A DNA stretch of 37,737 bases from Actinomycetota bacterium (lineage in GTDB: Bacteria > Actinomycetota > Actinomycetes > S36-B12). The notes beneath the pieces are model-generated. The model saw nothing but the letters and a program-made list of their open reading frames with translations. It searched no databases and was not told where the DNA came from. The DNA lies in assembly GCA_009699015.1 (NCBI GenBank), contig WLOY01000017.1, forward strand, positions 1 through 37,737. The letters are read 5' to 3'. The position numbers were made by a program, and so were the translations under genes. This document shows positions 1 to 7,840 of this stretch, in pieces; position 1 is the stretch's first letter; each line of letters starts with the position of its first letter.

Positions 1-150
1 GGTCATCCTCGCGGCGACAGTGAACTGGGACCTGCTGCCGCTCGCCTTCGCCGGCTGCTGCCTGCTCCTGTGGTCGACCACAGGAGCAGGCAGCAGCCGG
101 CGAAGGCGAGCGGCAGCAGGTCCCAGTTCACTGTCGCCGCGAGGATGACC
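1..150. repeat. Perfect 75+75 bp inverted repeat at the window start
   Basis: Bases 1-75 are the exact reverse complement of bases 76-150, with the axis inside TGGTCGACCA (71-80) and no spacer. The right arm lies inside the coding sequence of the minus-strand membrane protein; the left arm repeats the same coding DNA in the opposite orientation. A spacer-free perfect fold-back that ends exactly where the sequence begins is typical of a chimera or assembly artefact at a contig end, not of a biological repeat. Everything left of base 76 should be treated as untrustworthy. Confidence 0.97.
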
Positions 151-689
151 GTGGGGGCGAGGGCCACGAGGGCGGCGTCCCACGGCCGGCGCTTGACGGT
201 GAGAGCGGTCGCGATGACCGCCACGACGAGGGGGATGAGGAGAAGGACGACGTTCACGTCGAAGAAGGTTCGCCCGGAATCAAGACCCTCGAACGAGCCC
301 GTCAGGGCACGCGTGATCATGGCCGAGATCTGCATGAAGATTCCGGTGATGACCGGGTACTCAAGCGGGGTCTGGCCAGATTGGGTCTGAAGATACGGGA
401 TGAGGCCGTCGGCGAAGCCGCGCAGGGAGTACAGGGGCGGGATATCCGAATAGCACAGGTGCTCGTAGCGCTCAGGCGACGCCCATCCGGTGCTTCGGCA
501 GGACAGGTCGAGCGCATAGCCGACCGCGTACGCCGCAGTCGTGATGACGATGAGCACCCGAAGGGGTGACCACCAATACCTGCTCGATCGCGCGAGTAGG
601 CCGATGGGCCCGCCGATCACGTTGCTGGCACTCCTGGCGACCGGATCCTCGGCCGATGGGTGCACGATCTCCGCCCGTGTGGTCACCAC
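76..689 (-). CDS. Integral membrane protein, GT87/DUF2029-like (C-terminus missing)
   Basis: About 205 genuine residues are visible. The GTG start at 689 lies 6 nt downstream of the ponA stop, so the gene is probably the distal member of a DUF5318-ponA operon. A hydrophobic segment occurs near residues 43-60, followed by an extracytoplasmic stretch with PPLYSLRGFADGLIPYLQ and TPLEYPVITG, then membrane segments near residues 145-165 and 170-200. The layout (short first loop, L-E-Y-P motif) fits the polytopic GT87/DUF2029 mannosyltransferase-like family, and a membrane protein of this kind follows ponA1 in mycobacteria (Rv0051). The frame stays open to base 3, but residues encoded left of base 76 come from the fold-back and are not real. 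Catalytic function is inferred only from family resemblance and position. Confidence 0.65.
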
Positions 690-695
690 ACGAGC

Positions 696-2903
696 CTATT
701 CGGAAGGGGGCCCGCTACCGGCCGCACTCGGGGTTGGTGTCGGAGTGGGCGGTGGAGTGGGCGCCGCCGGATCGACCGGGGTCCCGGGCGCGAGGTCGGG
801 AATCGCTTCGGGTGACGCGACATCTGCGGCCGGGTCGACCGGCTCGCTGGGCAGCGGAGCAACATCGCCGGGGATCGACTCATCGATCGGCCCGGAAGAC
901 GGCCCGAACTCGACGATCTGGGGGATCGGGCAGCCCATCGGGACCTCCTCGCCCTCCGGTGGCAGCACGGTCGGGCAGTTGATGGGGACGATGACCCCGG
1001 CCGGGGGCGCCGGGAAGGTGACCTGCTCCGACTCACCGAGTGCGGCCTTCATGAACGCGACCCAGATCGCGGCCGGGAAGGATCCGCCCGTGACGGTACC
1101 GAGCCCGCCCGTGCCTGAGAGTGACACCGGGATTCCGGCCTCGTCCTCCTTGGCCATGAGCACGGCGGTCGCGAGCTGCGGCGTGTAGCCGACGAACCAC
1201 GCACTGCGGTTTCCGTCGGTCGTGCCCGTCTTCGCTGCCGCCGGACGCCCTAGGGCCATTGCCGTGGCACCGGTTCCGTTCGTGACGACCTTGGCGAGCG
1301 AGTAGGTGACCGTGTTCGCCACATCCGACGTGAAGGCCTCAGTGGTCTGGGGATCTGACTCGTAGAGCAGCCCGCCATTTGGGCCGAGCACCTTGATGAC
1401 CACCGTCGGGGTGGCGCGGGCCCCGCTCGCGGCGAACGTCGCATAGGAGTTGGCCATGTCGAGTCCTGAGGGAGATGCGGTTCCGAGGACGAACGTGAGG
1501 TCGAGTTGGCCGAGGTTCAGTCCGGGCGTGCTCTCCGGGATCCCGGCGCGCAATGCGGCATCGGCGACCCGTTCGACCCCGACATCGGACTCTAGTTCGA
1601 CGTAGGCGGTGTTGATGCTCCGCTCTGTTGCCTGGAGTAGCGACACCTTTCCGTACGACTTGTCGCCGTAGTTCGTGAGCGTGTATCCCTTGATCGTTGC
1701 GGGCGAGTCGCCATCCCACATCGAGGAGAGCGGCACGTCGGCCTCGACCGCCGCCGCAAGGGCGAAGGGCTTGAAGGTCGACCCCGCCTGCGCAAATCGC
1801 CTCGTCGCATTGTTGATCTGGTCGTCAACGAAATCCTTGCCTCCGTACATCGCGATGACCTGGCCCGTGCCGGGCCGGATCGCCGCGAGGCCGATGCGCA
1901 GGCCCTCCGTGTCTGACTTCGGGCCCGCCTCCTTCACGGCTGCGGTCGCGGCGCGCTGCGCCTTCCGCTCGAACGTCGAGGTGATGCGCAGGCCGCCGCG
2001 CTGGATCTCGGTCTCGTCGAACCCGAGTGCGGCGAGCTCGGTCGTGACCGCATTCAGGAGGAAGCCGGTCTGGCCCCCGAGGCGGTTACCGGCCTTGGCC
2101 TTGGTGATTTCCGGGAAGGCAGTCGACGCCTGCTCTTCCGGGGTCAGCCACCCCTGCTCGACCATCGCATCGATGACGTACTCCCAGCGGCCCTCGAGGG
2201 CAAGCAGGTTCTCCTCGGGAGACAGGCCGCTCGGCGACTTGATGATCGACGCGAGGACGGCCCCCTCGGAGGTGGTGAGCTCGGTGACCGGCTTGCCGAA
2301 GTAGGCGATGGACGCCGCTTCGATCCCATACGCCCCGCGACCGAAGTAGATCGTGTTGAGGTAGTCCTCGAGGATCTGCGACTTGGAGACCACTGTCTCG
2401 AGCTTGAATGCGAGGAGCGCCTCGCGGATCTTGCGGTCCCAGGACCGGTCCTGGGATAGGTAGGCGTTCTTCGCGTACTGCTGGGTGATGGTTGATCCGC
2501 CCTGGGTCGAGCCGCCGCTCACGTTGTTCCAGATGGCCCGACCGACGCCGAGCGGTGAGATGCCACCGTGCTCGTAGAAGGTTCGGTCCTCTGCGGCCAG
2601 GACGGCGTTTTGGACCTCGATCGGCACGCTGGCCAGGGGCACGCTCCGCCGGGTCGCCTCGCCGAGCCGGCCGAGTTCTGTCGTGCCATCGGCCCAGTAG
2701 ACGATGGTCGCCTCGCTCGTCGAAACCTCGTTCGGTGACGGCACATCTGTGCTCGCCACCGCGATGGCTCCGGCCCCAATGCCGATGACGATGAGCAGCA
2801 GGACCCCGATGACGACGCGCATCGGCCAGCGACGCCGTGAGGCGGCGGGCGCCGGGCGCCTGTTCGAGCGTCGCTTCTGGGCCGGTCGGCCTTGCTCGCT
2901 CAC
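696..2903 (-). CDS. ponA: Class A penicillin-binding protein (bifunctional glycosyltransferase/transpeptidase)
   Basis: This enzyme polymerises lipid II and cross-links peptidoglycan outside the membrane. I prefer the GTG at 2903 (735 aa) over an upstream TTG at 2921 because AAGGA sits 5 nt before it. A basic cytoplasmic N-terminus precedes one membrane anchor (about residues 28-50). The GT51 domain carries EDRTFYEHGG (near 104) and GGSTITQQYAKN. The transpeptidase domain shows the SxxK motif STFKPF (S375, K378), SIN (S429-N431) and KTGT (K558). The C-terminus is a low-complexity Pro/Thr/Asp-rich tail, as in actinobacterial PonA1-type proteins. DUF5318 lies directly upstream and a membrane protein directly downstream, the same neighbourhood as mycobacterial ponA1. 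All catalytic motifs are intact. Confidence 0.95.
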   Translation of the reverse strand: MSEQGRPAQKRRSNRRPAPAASRRRWPMRVVIGVLLLIVIGIGAGAIAVASTDVPSPNEVSTSEATIVYWADGTTELGRLGEATRRSVPLASVPIEVQNAVLAAEDRTFYEHGGISPLGVGRAIWNNVSGGSTQGGSTITQQYAKNAYLSQDRSWDRKIREALLAFKLETVVSKSQILEDYLNTIYFGRGAYGIEAASIAYFGKPVTELTTSEGAVLASIIKSPSGLSPEENLLALEGRWEYVIDAMVEQGWLTPEEQASTAFPEITKAKAGNRLGGQTGFLLNAVTTELAALGFDETEIQRGGLRITSTFERKAQRAATAAVKEAGPKSDTEGLRIGLAAIRPGTGQVIAMYGGKDFVDDQINNATRRFAQAGSTFKPFALAAAVEADVPLSSMWDGDSPATIKGYTLTNYGDKSYGKVSLLQATERSINTAYVELESDVGVERVADAALRAGIPESTPGLNLGQLDLTFVLGTASPSGLDMANSYATFAASGARATPTVVIKVLGPNGGLLYESDPQTTEAFTSDVANTVTYSLAKVVTNGTGATAMALGRPAAAKTGTTDGNRSAWFVGYTPQLATAVLMAKEDEAGIPVSLSGTGGLGTVTGGSFPAAIWVAFMKAALGESEQVTFPAPPAGVIVPINCPTVLPPEGEEVPMGCPIPQIVEFGPSSGPIDESIPGDVAPLPSEPVDPAADVASPEAIPDLAPGTPVDPAAPTPPPTPTPTPSAAGSGPPSE

Positions 2904-2954
2904 AAGAGTCCTTCGGGGCAATGACCACGGTGGTCAGCGGATATGCGGGGTCGC

Positions 2955-3473
2955 TCAGTCAAGGAGATCACGGGACTTCGGCAGTGCACGCCTCGGCACG
3001 CCGTCACCTAGGACGTATGTGGTGGCAAGAAAGTTCCATGAACACCGCTGGCACACCTCGACGACGTAGACCTTGAACTCGCCGAACTGGGTCGCCATGA
3101 GCGGTAGTTCGTCTGTTTGACGGATGCGGCCCGAGTACGGCCCCAGTTGGTCGCCGTAGACGTAGGTGACGGTGACAAAGCCCGCGGCGCGACAGGCCGG
3201 GCAGGGACCGTCGGCGCTCTCCCCGTGGTGCTTGGCCGCGCGCAGCAGGTAGGTATCGGCATCGCAGAGATCGCTTGAGAGCGCGCCGCCATTGAAGAGG
3301 CGGTGTAGGGCGGCGCGGCGCTGCAGCCCGAAGTTCACGACTGATCTCGGGGCGGCCGGATCGGCGATCGGCTCGAGGATCGACGTCCTTGACCTGGAGT
3401 CGGAGGCCGCACCCTTCCCGGAGGTCCCGCGGACGATGCTCCCGCGCACGCCTGAGCGACGGGGAACGGCCAT
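2955..3473 (-). CDS. DUF5318 family protein with two CxxC motifs
   Basis: This 172-aa protein has a poorly conserved basic N-terminus (about 40 residues) followed by the DUF5318 core starting near SVVNFGLQRRAAL. Two cysteine pairs, CPAC (in DGPCPACRAAG) and CQRC (in VCQRCSWNF), could bind a zinc ion. It resembles the small protein encoded just upstream of ponA1 in mycobacteria (Rv0049). The biochemical role is not established. It is transcribed away from the PadR gene and toward ponA, whose start lies 51 nt beyond its stop, so the two may be cotranscribed. The ATG at 3473 sits 8 nt after a TAGAAT -10-like element, which suggests a leaderless mRNA and supports this start, although the family core begins later. 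Confidence 0.85.
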   Translation of the reverse strand: MAVPRRSGVRGSIVRGTSGKGAASDSRSRTSILEPIADPAAPRSVVNFGLQRRAALHRLFNGGALSSDLCDADTYLLRAAKHHGESADGPCPACRAAGFVTVTYVYGDQLGPYSGRIRQTDELPLMATQFGEFKVYVVEVCQRCSWNFLATTYVLGDGVPRRALPKSRDLLD

Positions 3474-3481
3474 GACAACTG

Positions 3482-3487
3482 ATTCTA
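3482..3487 (-). promoter_or_regulatory. Candidate -10 element (TAGAAT) for the DUF5318-ponA operon
   Basis: On the minus strand TAGAAT is followed by 8 nt and then the ATG at 3473, the geometry of a leaderless actinobacterial promoter. No good -35 element is visible 17-18 nt upstream, so the call rests on the -10 match and its spacing. Confidence 0.4.
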
Positions 3488-3552
3488 CGCCGACTCTCAG
3501 CCCCGACTGCCGTCGGCGATTTGCGGTGTTTCCGCAACCTAGGGTGACTTAA

Positions 3553-3583
3553 TTCGACACGATATATCGAATCGATATATCGT
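3553..3583 (+). promoter_or_regulatory. PadR operator palindrome overlapping the padR-ino1 promoter
   Basis: Bases 3559-3570 and 3572-3583 are perfect 12-bp inverted arms around a single A at 3571 (core GATATATCGA). A promoter fits the same spot: TTCGAC (3553-3558), a 17-nt spacer and TATATC (3576-3581). The ATG at 3590 then lies 9 nt downstream, with no Shine-Dalgarno sequence, so the transcript is probably leaderless. The right arm covers the -10, so a bound dimer would block transcription. That the PadR protein encoded next to it binds here is inferred from position and from the usual autoregulation of this family. Confidence 0.7.
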
Positions 3584-3589
3584 CAACGC

Positions 3590-4219
3590 ATGGCGAGACG
3601 AGCGGACATCCTCGAGTACGCGATCCTCGGCATGCTCGGCGATGGCCCGCTCCACGGCTACGAACTGCGCAAGCGCCTCGCCGTCGTCCTCGGTCCCTTC
3701 CGGCCCCTTTCCTACGGCTCGCTGTACCCGGCGCTCCATCGGATCTCGGCCCGTGGCCTCATCACGGGCGCGGAGGTCACGGCGGCCATCGAAACCTCCG
3801 CTCCTCCGCTGAGCGCGAAGCGGGCACGCGTCGTCTACGCGCTCACCGGTGATGGCAAGGAATCCTTTGCCGCCTGGGTCAACGAGACCGGCCCGGAGGC
3901 GTGGGACGACGAGGGCTTCGCGACCCACCTCGCGTTCTTCTCGCGGACCGAGGCCCGCGCCCGGGTTCGCATCCTGCACGGTCGCAGGTCACGCCTCGAG
4001 GAGCGGGTCGCGCTGCTCCGCGAGTCGATGACCCGAAGTCGTGAGCGCGTGGACGCCTACACCCTCCAACTCCAGCAGCACGGGCTCGAGGGCGCCGAGC
4101 GTGAGGTCCGGTGGCTGAGTGAGCTCATCGCTGCCGAGGAGTCGACTGCGAACCCCCCCACATCCCATGAGTCCACGGCAACGAATAGCGAACCATCACA
4201 GAACAAGGAGATCCAATGA
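3590..4219 (+). CDS. PadR family transcriptional regulator
   Basis: This 209-aa cytoplasmic repressor-type regulator begins with the PadR winged-helix signature [20 protein letters not shown], followed by [19 protein letters not shown] (about residues 10-60). The C-terminal part is charged and helical (about 110-185), as expected for the dimerisation domain, and ends in a Ser/Thr/Glu-rich tail. Its stop overlaps the ino1 start by 4 nt (ATGA), so the two genes are translationally coupled. A PadR gene next to ino1 is also seen in mycobacteria (Rv0047c-Rv0046c). It probably controls its own operon through the 25-bp palindrome immediately upstream. Its ligand is unknown; an inositol-pathway metabolite would fit the context but nothing in the sequence shows it. 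Confidence 0.92.
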   Translation: MARRADILEYAILGMLGDGPLHGYELRKRLAVVLGPFRPLSYGSLYPALHRISARGLITGAEVTAAIETSAPPLSAKRARVVYALTGDGKESFAAWVNETGPEAWDDEGFATHLAFFSRTEARARVRILHGRRSRLEERVALLRESMTRSRERVDAYTLQLQQHGLEGAEREVRWLSELIAAEESTANPPTSHESTATNSEPSQNKEIQ

Positions 4220-5295
4220 GCTCAATCCGCCTCGCGGTGATCGGCATCGGCAACTGCGCGTCATCGCTCGTCCAGGGCGTCGAGTACTACAAGGACGCTG
4301 ATCCGTCGGGCTTCGTGCCCGGCCTCATGCACGTGCAGTTCGGCGATTACCACGTCCGCGACGTCGAGTTCGTCGCAGCCTTCGACGTCGACACCAAGAA
4401 GGTCGGCCTCGATCTCGCCGATGCCATCGGGGCATCCGAGAACAACACCATCAAGATCTGCGACGTTCCGCACACGGGCATCACCGTGCAGCGCGGCCAC
4501 ACCTTGGACGGGCTCGGCAAGTACTACCGCGAGACGATCACCGAATCCGACGCTGCACCCGTCGATATCGTCGCGGCACTCAAGGCCGCCAAGGCCGACG
4601 TCGTTGTCTGCTACCTGCCCGTCGGGTCTGAGGCGGCCGCGAAGTTCTACGCCCAGTGCGCCATCGACGCCGGGTGCGGATTCGTCAACGCACTCCCTGT
4701 CTTCATCGCCAGCACGCCCGAGTGGGCGAAGAAGTTCGAGGATGCCGGGCTCCCCATCGTCGGCGACGACATCAAGAGTCAGGTCGGGGCCACGATCACC
4801 CACCGCGTCATGGCAAAGCTCTTCGAGGACCGAGGCGTGATCCTGGACCGCACCTACCAATTGAACGTGGGCGGGAACATGGACTTCAAGAACATGCTCG
4901 AGCGCGATCGCCTGGAGTCGAAGAAGATCTCCAAGACCCAGTCGGTCACCTCGCAGGTCGGACATGATCTCGGCGAGCGCAATGTTCACATCGGACCATC
5001 CGACTACATCGCCTGGCTTGACGACCGCAAGTGGGCGTTCGTCCGGCTCGAAGGCCGGGCGTTCGGCGACGTGCCACTGAACCTTGAGTACAAGCTCGAG
5101 GTCTGGGACTCTCCGAACAGCGCCGGTGTCATCATCGATGCTGTTCGAGCCGCGAAGATCGCCATGGACCGGGGCATCGGCGGGCCAATCCTCTCGGCCT
5201 CCAGTTACTTCATGAAATCCCCGCCCGTTCAGTACAGCGACAGCGAGGCCAAGCAGGCCGTGGAGGATTTCATCAGCGGCACGATCGAGCGCTGA
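4216..5295 (+). CDS. ino1: myo-Inositol-1-phosphate synthase
   Basis: This NAD-dependent cytosolic enzyme converts glucose-6-phosphate to inositol-1-phosphate, the precursor of phosphatidylinositol and mycothiol in actinobacteria. The 359-aa length matches the short actinobacterial type. The NAD-binding glycine-rich motif [13 protein letters not shown] lies near residues 9-21. Conserved stretches include [32 protein letters not shown] (near 190-205) and the [11 protein letters not shown] motif. A strong ribosome-binding site (AAGGAGAT, 4205-4212) sits inside the padR 3' end, and the ATG overlaps the padR stop. Regulation by the upstream PadR operator is likely. Confidence 0.96.
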   Translation: MSSIRLAVIGIGNCASSLVQGVEYYKDADPSGFVPGLMHVQFGDYHVRDVEFVAAFDVDTKKVGLDLADAIGASENNTIKICDVPHTGITVQRGHTLDGLGKYYRETITESDAAPVDIVAALKAAKADVVVCYLPVGSEAAAKFYAQCAIDAGCGFVNALPVFIASTPEWAKKFEDAGLPIVGDDIKSQVGATITHRVMAKLFEDRGVILDRTYQLNVGGNMDFKNMLERDRLESKKISKTQSVTSQVGHDLGERNVHIGPSDYIAWLDDRKWAFVRLEGRAFGDVPLNLEYKLEVWDSPNSAGVIIDAVRAAKIAMDRGIGGPILSASSYFMKSPPVQYSDSEAKQAVEDFISGTIER

Positions 5296-5299
5296 TAGC

Positions 5300-6601
5300 G
5301 TGACGCGGGTGGCGAGATTCTCAGCACTGCGCGAGGTCCTCGCCACCCGCGACTTCAGGAGGCTCTACGCCGTCCGGCTCATCGGCCAGTTCTCCGACGG
5401 GCTACTCCAGGCAGCGCTCGCGACCTTCGTGCTCTTTTCTCCGGAGCGGCAGCCCGACGCCATCAAGGTCGCCGCTGCATTCGCCATCCTCCTGCTCCCC
5501 TACTCCATCATCGGCCCGTTCGCCGGGGTGTTCCTGGACCGGTGGCGCCGACGCGATGTTCTCGTCCGGGCAAACATCGTCAAGGCCATCGCAACACTGC
5601 CGATCATCGGGCTCGTCGTCATCGGCAACGACGGACTGTGGCTGGGCGTCGCGGTGCTCACCGTCCTCGGTGTCGGCCGCTTCGTCCTCGCCGGCCTCTC
5701 GGCCTCCCTCCCGCACGTCGTGTCGGGCCGGGATCTCATCACCGCCAATGCGCTCACCCCGACCTCCGGCACCATCGCCGCCGCGATAGGAGCAGTGAGT
5801 GGCATCGCCCTGCGAGCCAGCGTCGGCGGCGGCGACGCGGGCAGTGAGCTCGTCCTCGCCCTCGCCGCCTGCGGGTTCGCCGGGGCAGCGCTCGCGGCGA
5901 CCCGAATCGGGCGGATGAAACTCGGTCCGAGCGGCGAACGGCCGGCCGACACCCTCAAGGGCGTGGCACTCGGCATGATCGACGGCATCCGCCAGCTGTC
6001 ACGCGCACCTATCGCAGGCCGGGCGATAGCGGTTGCAGGGGCTCATCGGGTGGCCTTCGGGGCACTCACGGTGGTGGCCCTTCTCCTCGTACGCAACACG
6101 TTCAACCCGGCCGCAGAAGCCGACGCTGCCCTCAATGAGTTTGCGGTCATCACGGCATGCGCGGCCGCAGGAGCCCTCATCGCGGCGATCCTCACACCGG
6201 GGGTGACCCGTCGTTTCGGAGCGGTCACGTGGTCCATCGTCGTCCTGCTCCAGGCCGGCGTCCTCGGGGTCGCCCTCGTCTATACGGGAGCCATGACGCC
6301 ATCAATGCCCGCGCTCCTCGCCGGAGCAGCCTCCATCGGCTTCGCAGGGCAGGGGGTGAAGGTGTGCGCCGACACCCTCGTTCAGCGTCATGTGCCCGAC
6401 GATCATCTCGGGCGCGTGTTCGCCATCTTCGACATGGTCCTCAACGTCTGCCTCGTCGGTGGCATCACGATCATGGCCTTCGGAGCACCGCCATCCGGTC
6501 AGGCACCCGGGCTCATCCTCGGCATCGGAGTACTCCTCGTGGGCACGGCACTCTGGTATCGGTGGGCCTCACGCCGTAGGCTCTCCACGCACATCACCTA
6601 A
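5300..6601 (+). CDS. Major facilitator superfamily transporter
   Basis: This 433-aa polytopic membrane protein starts at a GTG 4 nt after the ino1 stop. The N-terminal amphipathic stretch with FRRLYAVRLIGQFSDG leads into TM1, and the loop AGVFLDRWRRRDVL between TM2 and TM3 matches the MFS motif A region. About ten to twelve hydrophobic segments follow, with a longer central loop near residues 200-230. It has no recognisable substrate signature. Its place directly behind ino1 suggests cotranscription, but the cargo cannot be deduced. An efflux-type MFS carrier is the most general reading. Confidence 0.85.
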   Translation: MTRVARFSALREVLATRDFRRLYAVRLIGQFSDGLLQAALATFVLFSPERQPDAIKVAAAFAILLLPYSIIGPFAGVFLDRWRRRDVLVRANIVKAIATLPIIGLVVIGNDGLWLGVAVLTVLGVGRFVLAGLSASLPHVVSGRDLITANALTPTSGTIAAAIGAVSGIALRASVGGGDAGSELVLALAACGFAGAALAATRIGRMKLGPSGERPADTLKGVALGMIDGIRQLSRAPIAGRAIAVAGAHRVAFGALTVVALLLVRNTFNPAAEADAALNEFAVITACAAAGALIAAILTPGVTRRFGAVTWSIVVLLQAGVLGVALVYTGAMTPSMPALLAGAASIGFAGQGVKVCADTLVQRHVPDDHLGRVFAIFDMVLNVCLVGGITIMAFGAPPSGQAPGLILGIGVLLVGTALWYRWASRRRLSTHIT

Positions 6602-6619
6602 GCATCGTCAGGAGAGCAC

Positions 6620-7840
6620 ATGTCGAACGGCAAGCGTTGGGGGATCCGGGCCGTCGCCTCGCTCCTGATCTTCATCATCACCATCATCGTCACCCCCGTG
6701 GCCCTCATTGGGCACTGGGGTCACCGTACTGTCGTCGACAGCACCCAGTACCTGGCCACGGTCGGCCCGCTCGTCGACGACCCCGCCGTGCAGGATGCCG
6801 TGTCGAAGGTGATCACTGACGCCGTCGTGAAGCAGGTCGACACGAGCGCCCTCGTTGGCGGTTTCCTCGGAAACTTCATTCAGGACAAGACCATCGCGGA
6901 TAAGCTCACCGACCCGATCGCCGCGGGGATCAACAACCTCGTGTACGAACTCGTCCACACGTTCGTCGCATCGAAGGAATTCGCGAAGATCTGGTACACC
7001 ACGAACGAGGTCGCACAGGCCAGTCTCATCGCGCTTCTCGAGGACCGTCCGAATGGCCCGATTCAGATCAAGGGCGACTCGATTGTCCTGGACATCTCCT
7101 CCATGCTCACCGCAGTCCAGTCCACCTTGGTCAATAACGGGTTCGACCTCGCATCTAAGGTCGCCATCCCACCGAGCGACAGCGAGATCGTGCTCGCGCA
7201 ATCCGCCGCGATCGGGCAACTGCAACTCATCTATCGCCTGTCCGCACCGGTGCTGCAGTGGTTCCCGCTGCTCATCGCGATCCTCTTCGGCCTGTCGATC
7301 GCCCTAGCACGCAACCGGTCACGCACCGTGCTCGCCGTCGGCATCGCACTCATCGCCTGCGCAGGGGCCACCCGGGTGCTCATGAACACGGCCGAGACCC
7401 TGTTCGTGAACCAGTTGTCCGGCACCATCTTCGAGGGCGCCGCCACCAGTTTCTGGGGAACCTTCTTCAATTACCTGCTCGCCGGGCTCTTCGCTGTGCT
7501 CGTACTTGGAATCGTGATCGCCTTCGGTGGTTGGTTCGCCGGAGTCTCACGGCCCGCCACGAGCATGCGCACTGCCGTCGGTCGCGGACTCCACAGCATT
7601 GGGTCCGGCGTGCCGGCAGGAGTTCGCCGCTCCTTCCGCTCCTACGCCCCGGTCCTGCGGTGGATCATCGCCATCGTCATGGTGCTCGTGCTGAGCCTCG
7701 GCGCATTCATGTCGATGGATCGGGTCATCTGGCTGAGCCTGCTCACGGCCGGGCTCCTCACCCTGCTCGAGATCCTGATCGGGCCGGATCGCATCGACTC
7801 AGTCAATGAGCCGGCCGAGTTGGCAGCGGCGCCTAGCTAG
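6620..7840 (+). CDS. Multi-pass membrane protein of unknown function
   Basis: I do not recognise this 406-aa protein. It has a cytoplasmic basic start and one TM segment (about residues 10-35). A predicted extracytoplasmic region of roughly 170 residues follows, rich in paired Val/Asp and short helices (for example DDPAVQDAVSKVITDAVV). Four or five TM segments make up the C-terminal half (about 210-390), with a basic linker RRSFRSYAPVLRW. The ATG at 6620 has a good ribosome-binding site (AGGAGAG, 6611-6617). It follows the MFS gene by 18 nt and ends in a 4-nt convergent overlap (CTAG) with the CCA-adding enzyme gene. A role at the envelope is plausible but not demonstrated. Confidence 0.75.
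   Translation: MSNGKRWGIRAVASLLIFIITIIVTPVALIGHWGHRTVVDSTQYLATVGPLVDDPAVQDAVSKVITDAVVKQVDTSALVGGFLGNFIQDKTIADKLTDPIAAGINNLVYELVHTFVASKEFAKIWYTTNEVAQASLIALLEDRPNGPIQIKGDSIVLDISSMLTAVQSTLVNNGFDLASKVAIPPSDSEIVLAQSAAIGQLQLIYRLSAPVLQWFPLLIAILFGLSIALARNRSRTVLAVGIALIACAGATRVLMNTAETLFVNQLSGTIFEGAATSFWGTFFNYLLAGLFAVLVLGIVIAFGGWFAGVSRPATSMRTAVGRGLHSIGSGVPAGVRRSFRSYAPVLRWIIAIVMVLVLSLGAFMSMDRVIWLSLLTAGLLTLLEILIGPDRIDSVNEPAELAAAPS

Noticed and set aside
1..75. Plus-strand coding potential and the Arg-rich C-terminus of the first minus-strand frame
   Set aside because: Both arise from the fold-back duplication of bases 76-150 and are not genuine.
4261..5346. 361-aa minus-strand ORF opposite ino1
   Set aside because: Long antisense frames are common in GC-rich genes; its Asp/Val/Leu/Gly-rich product mirrors ino1 codons and the plus frame is a certain gene.
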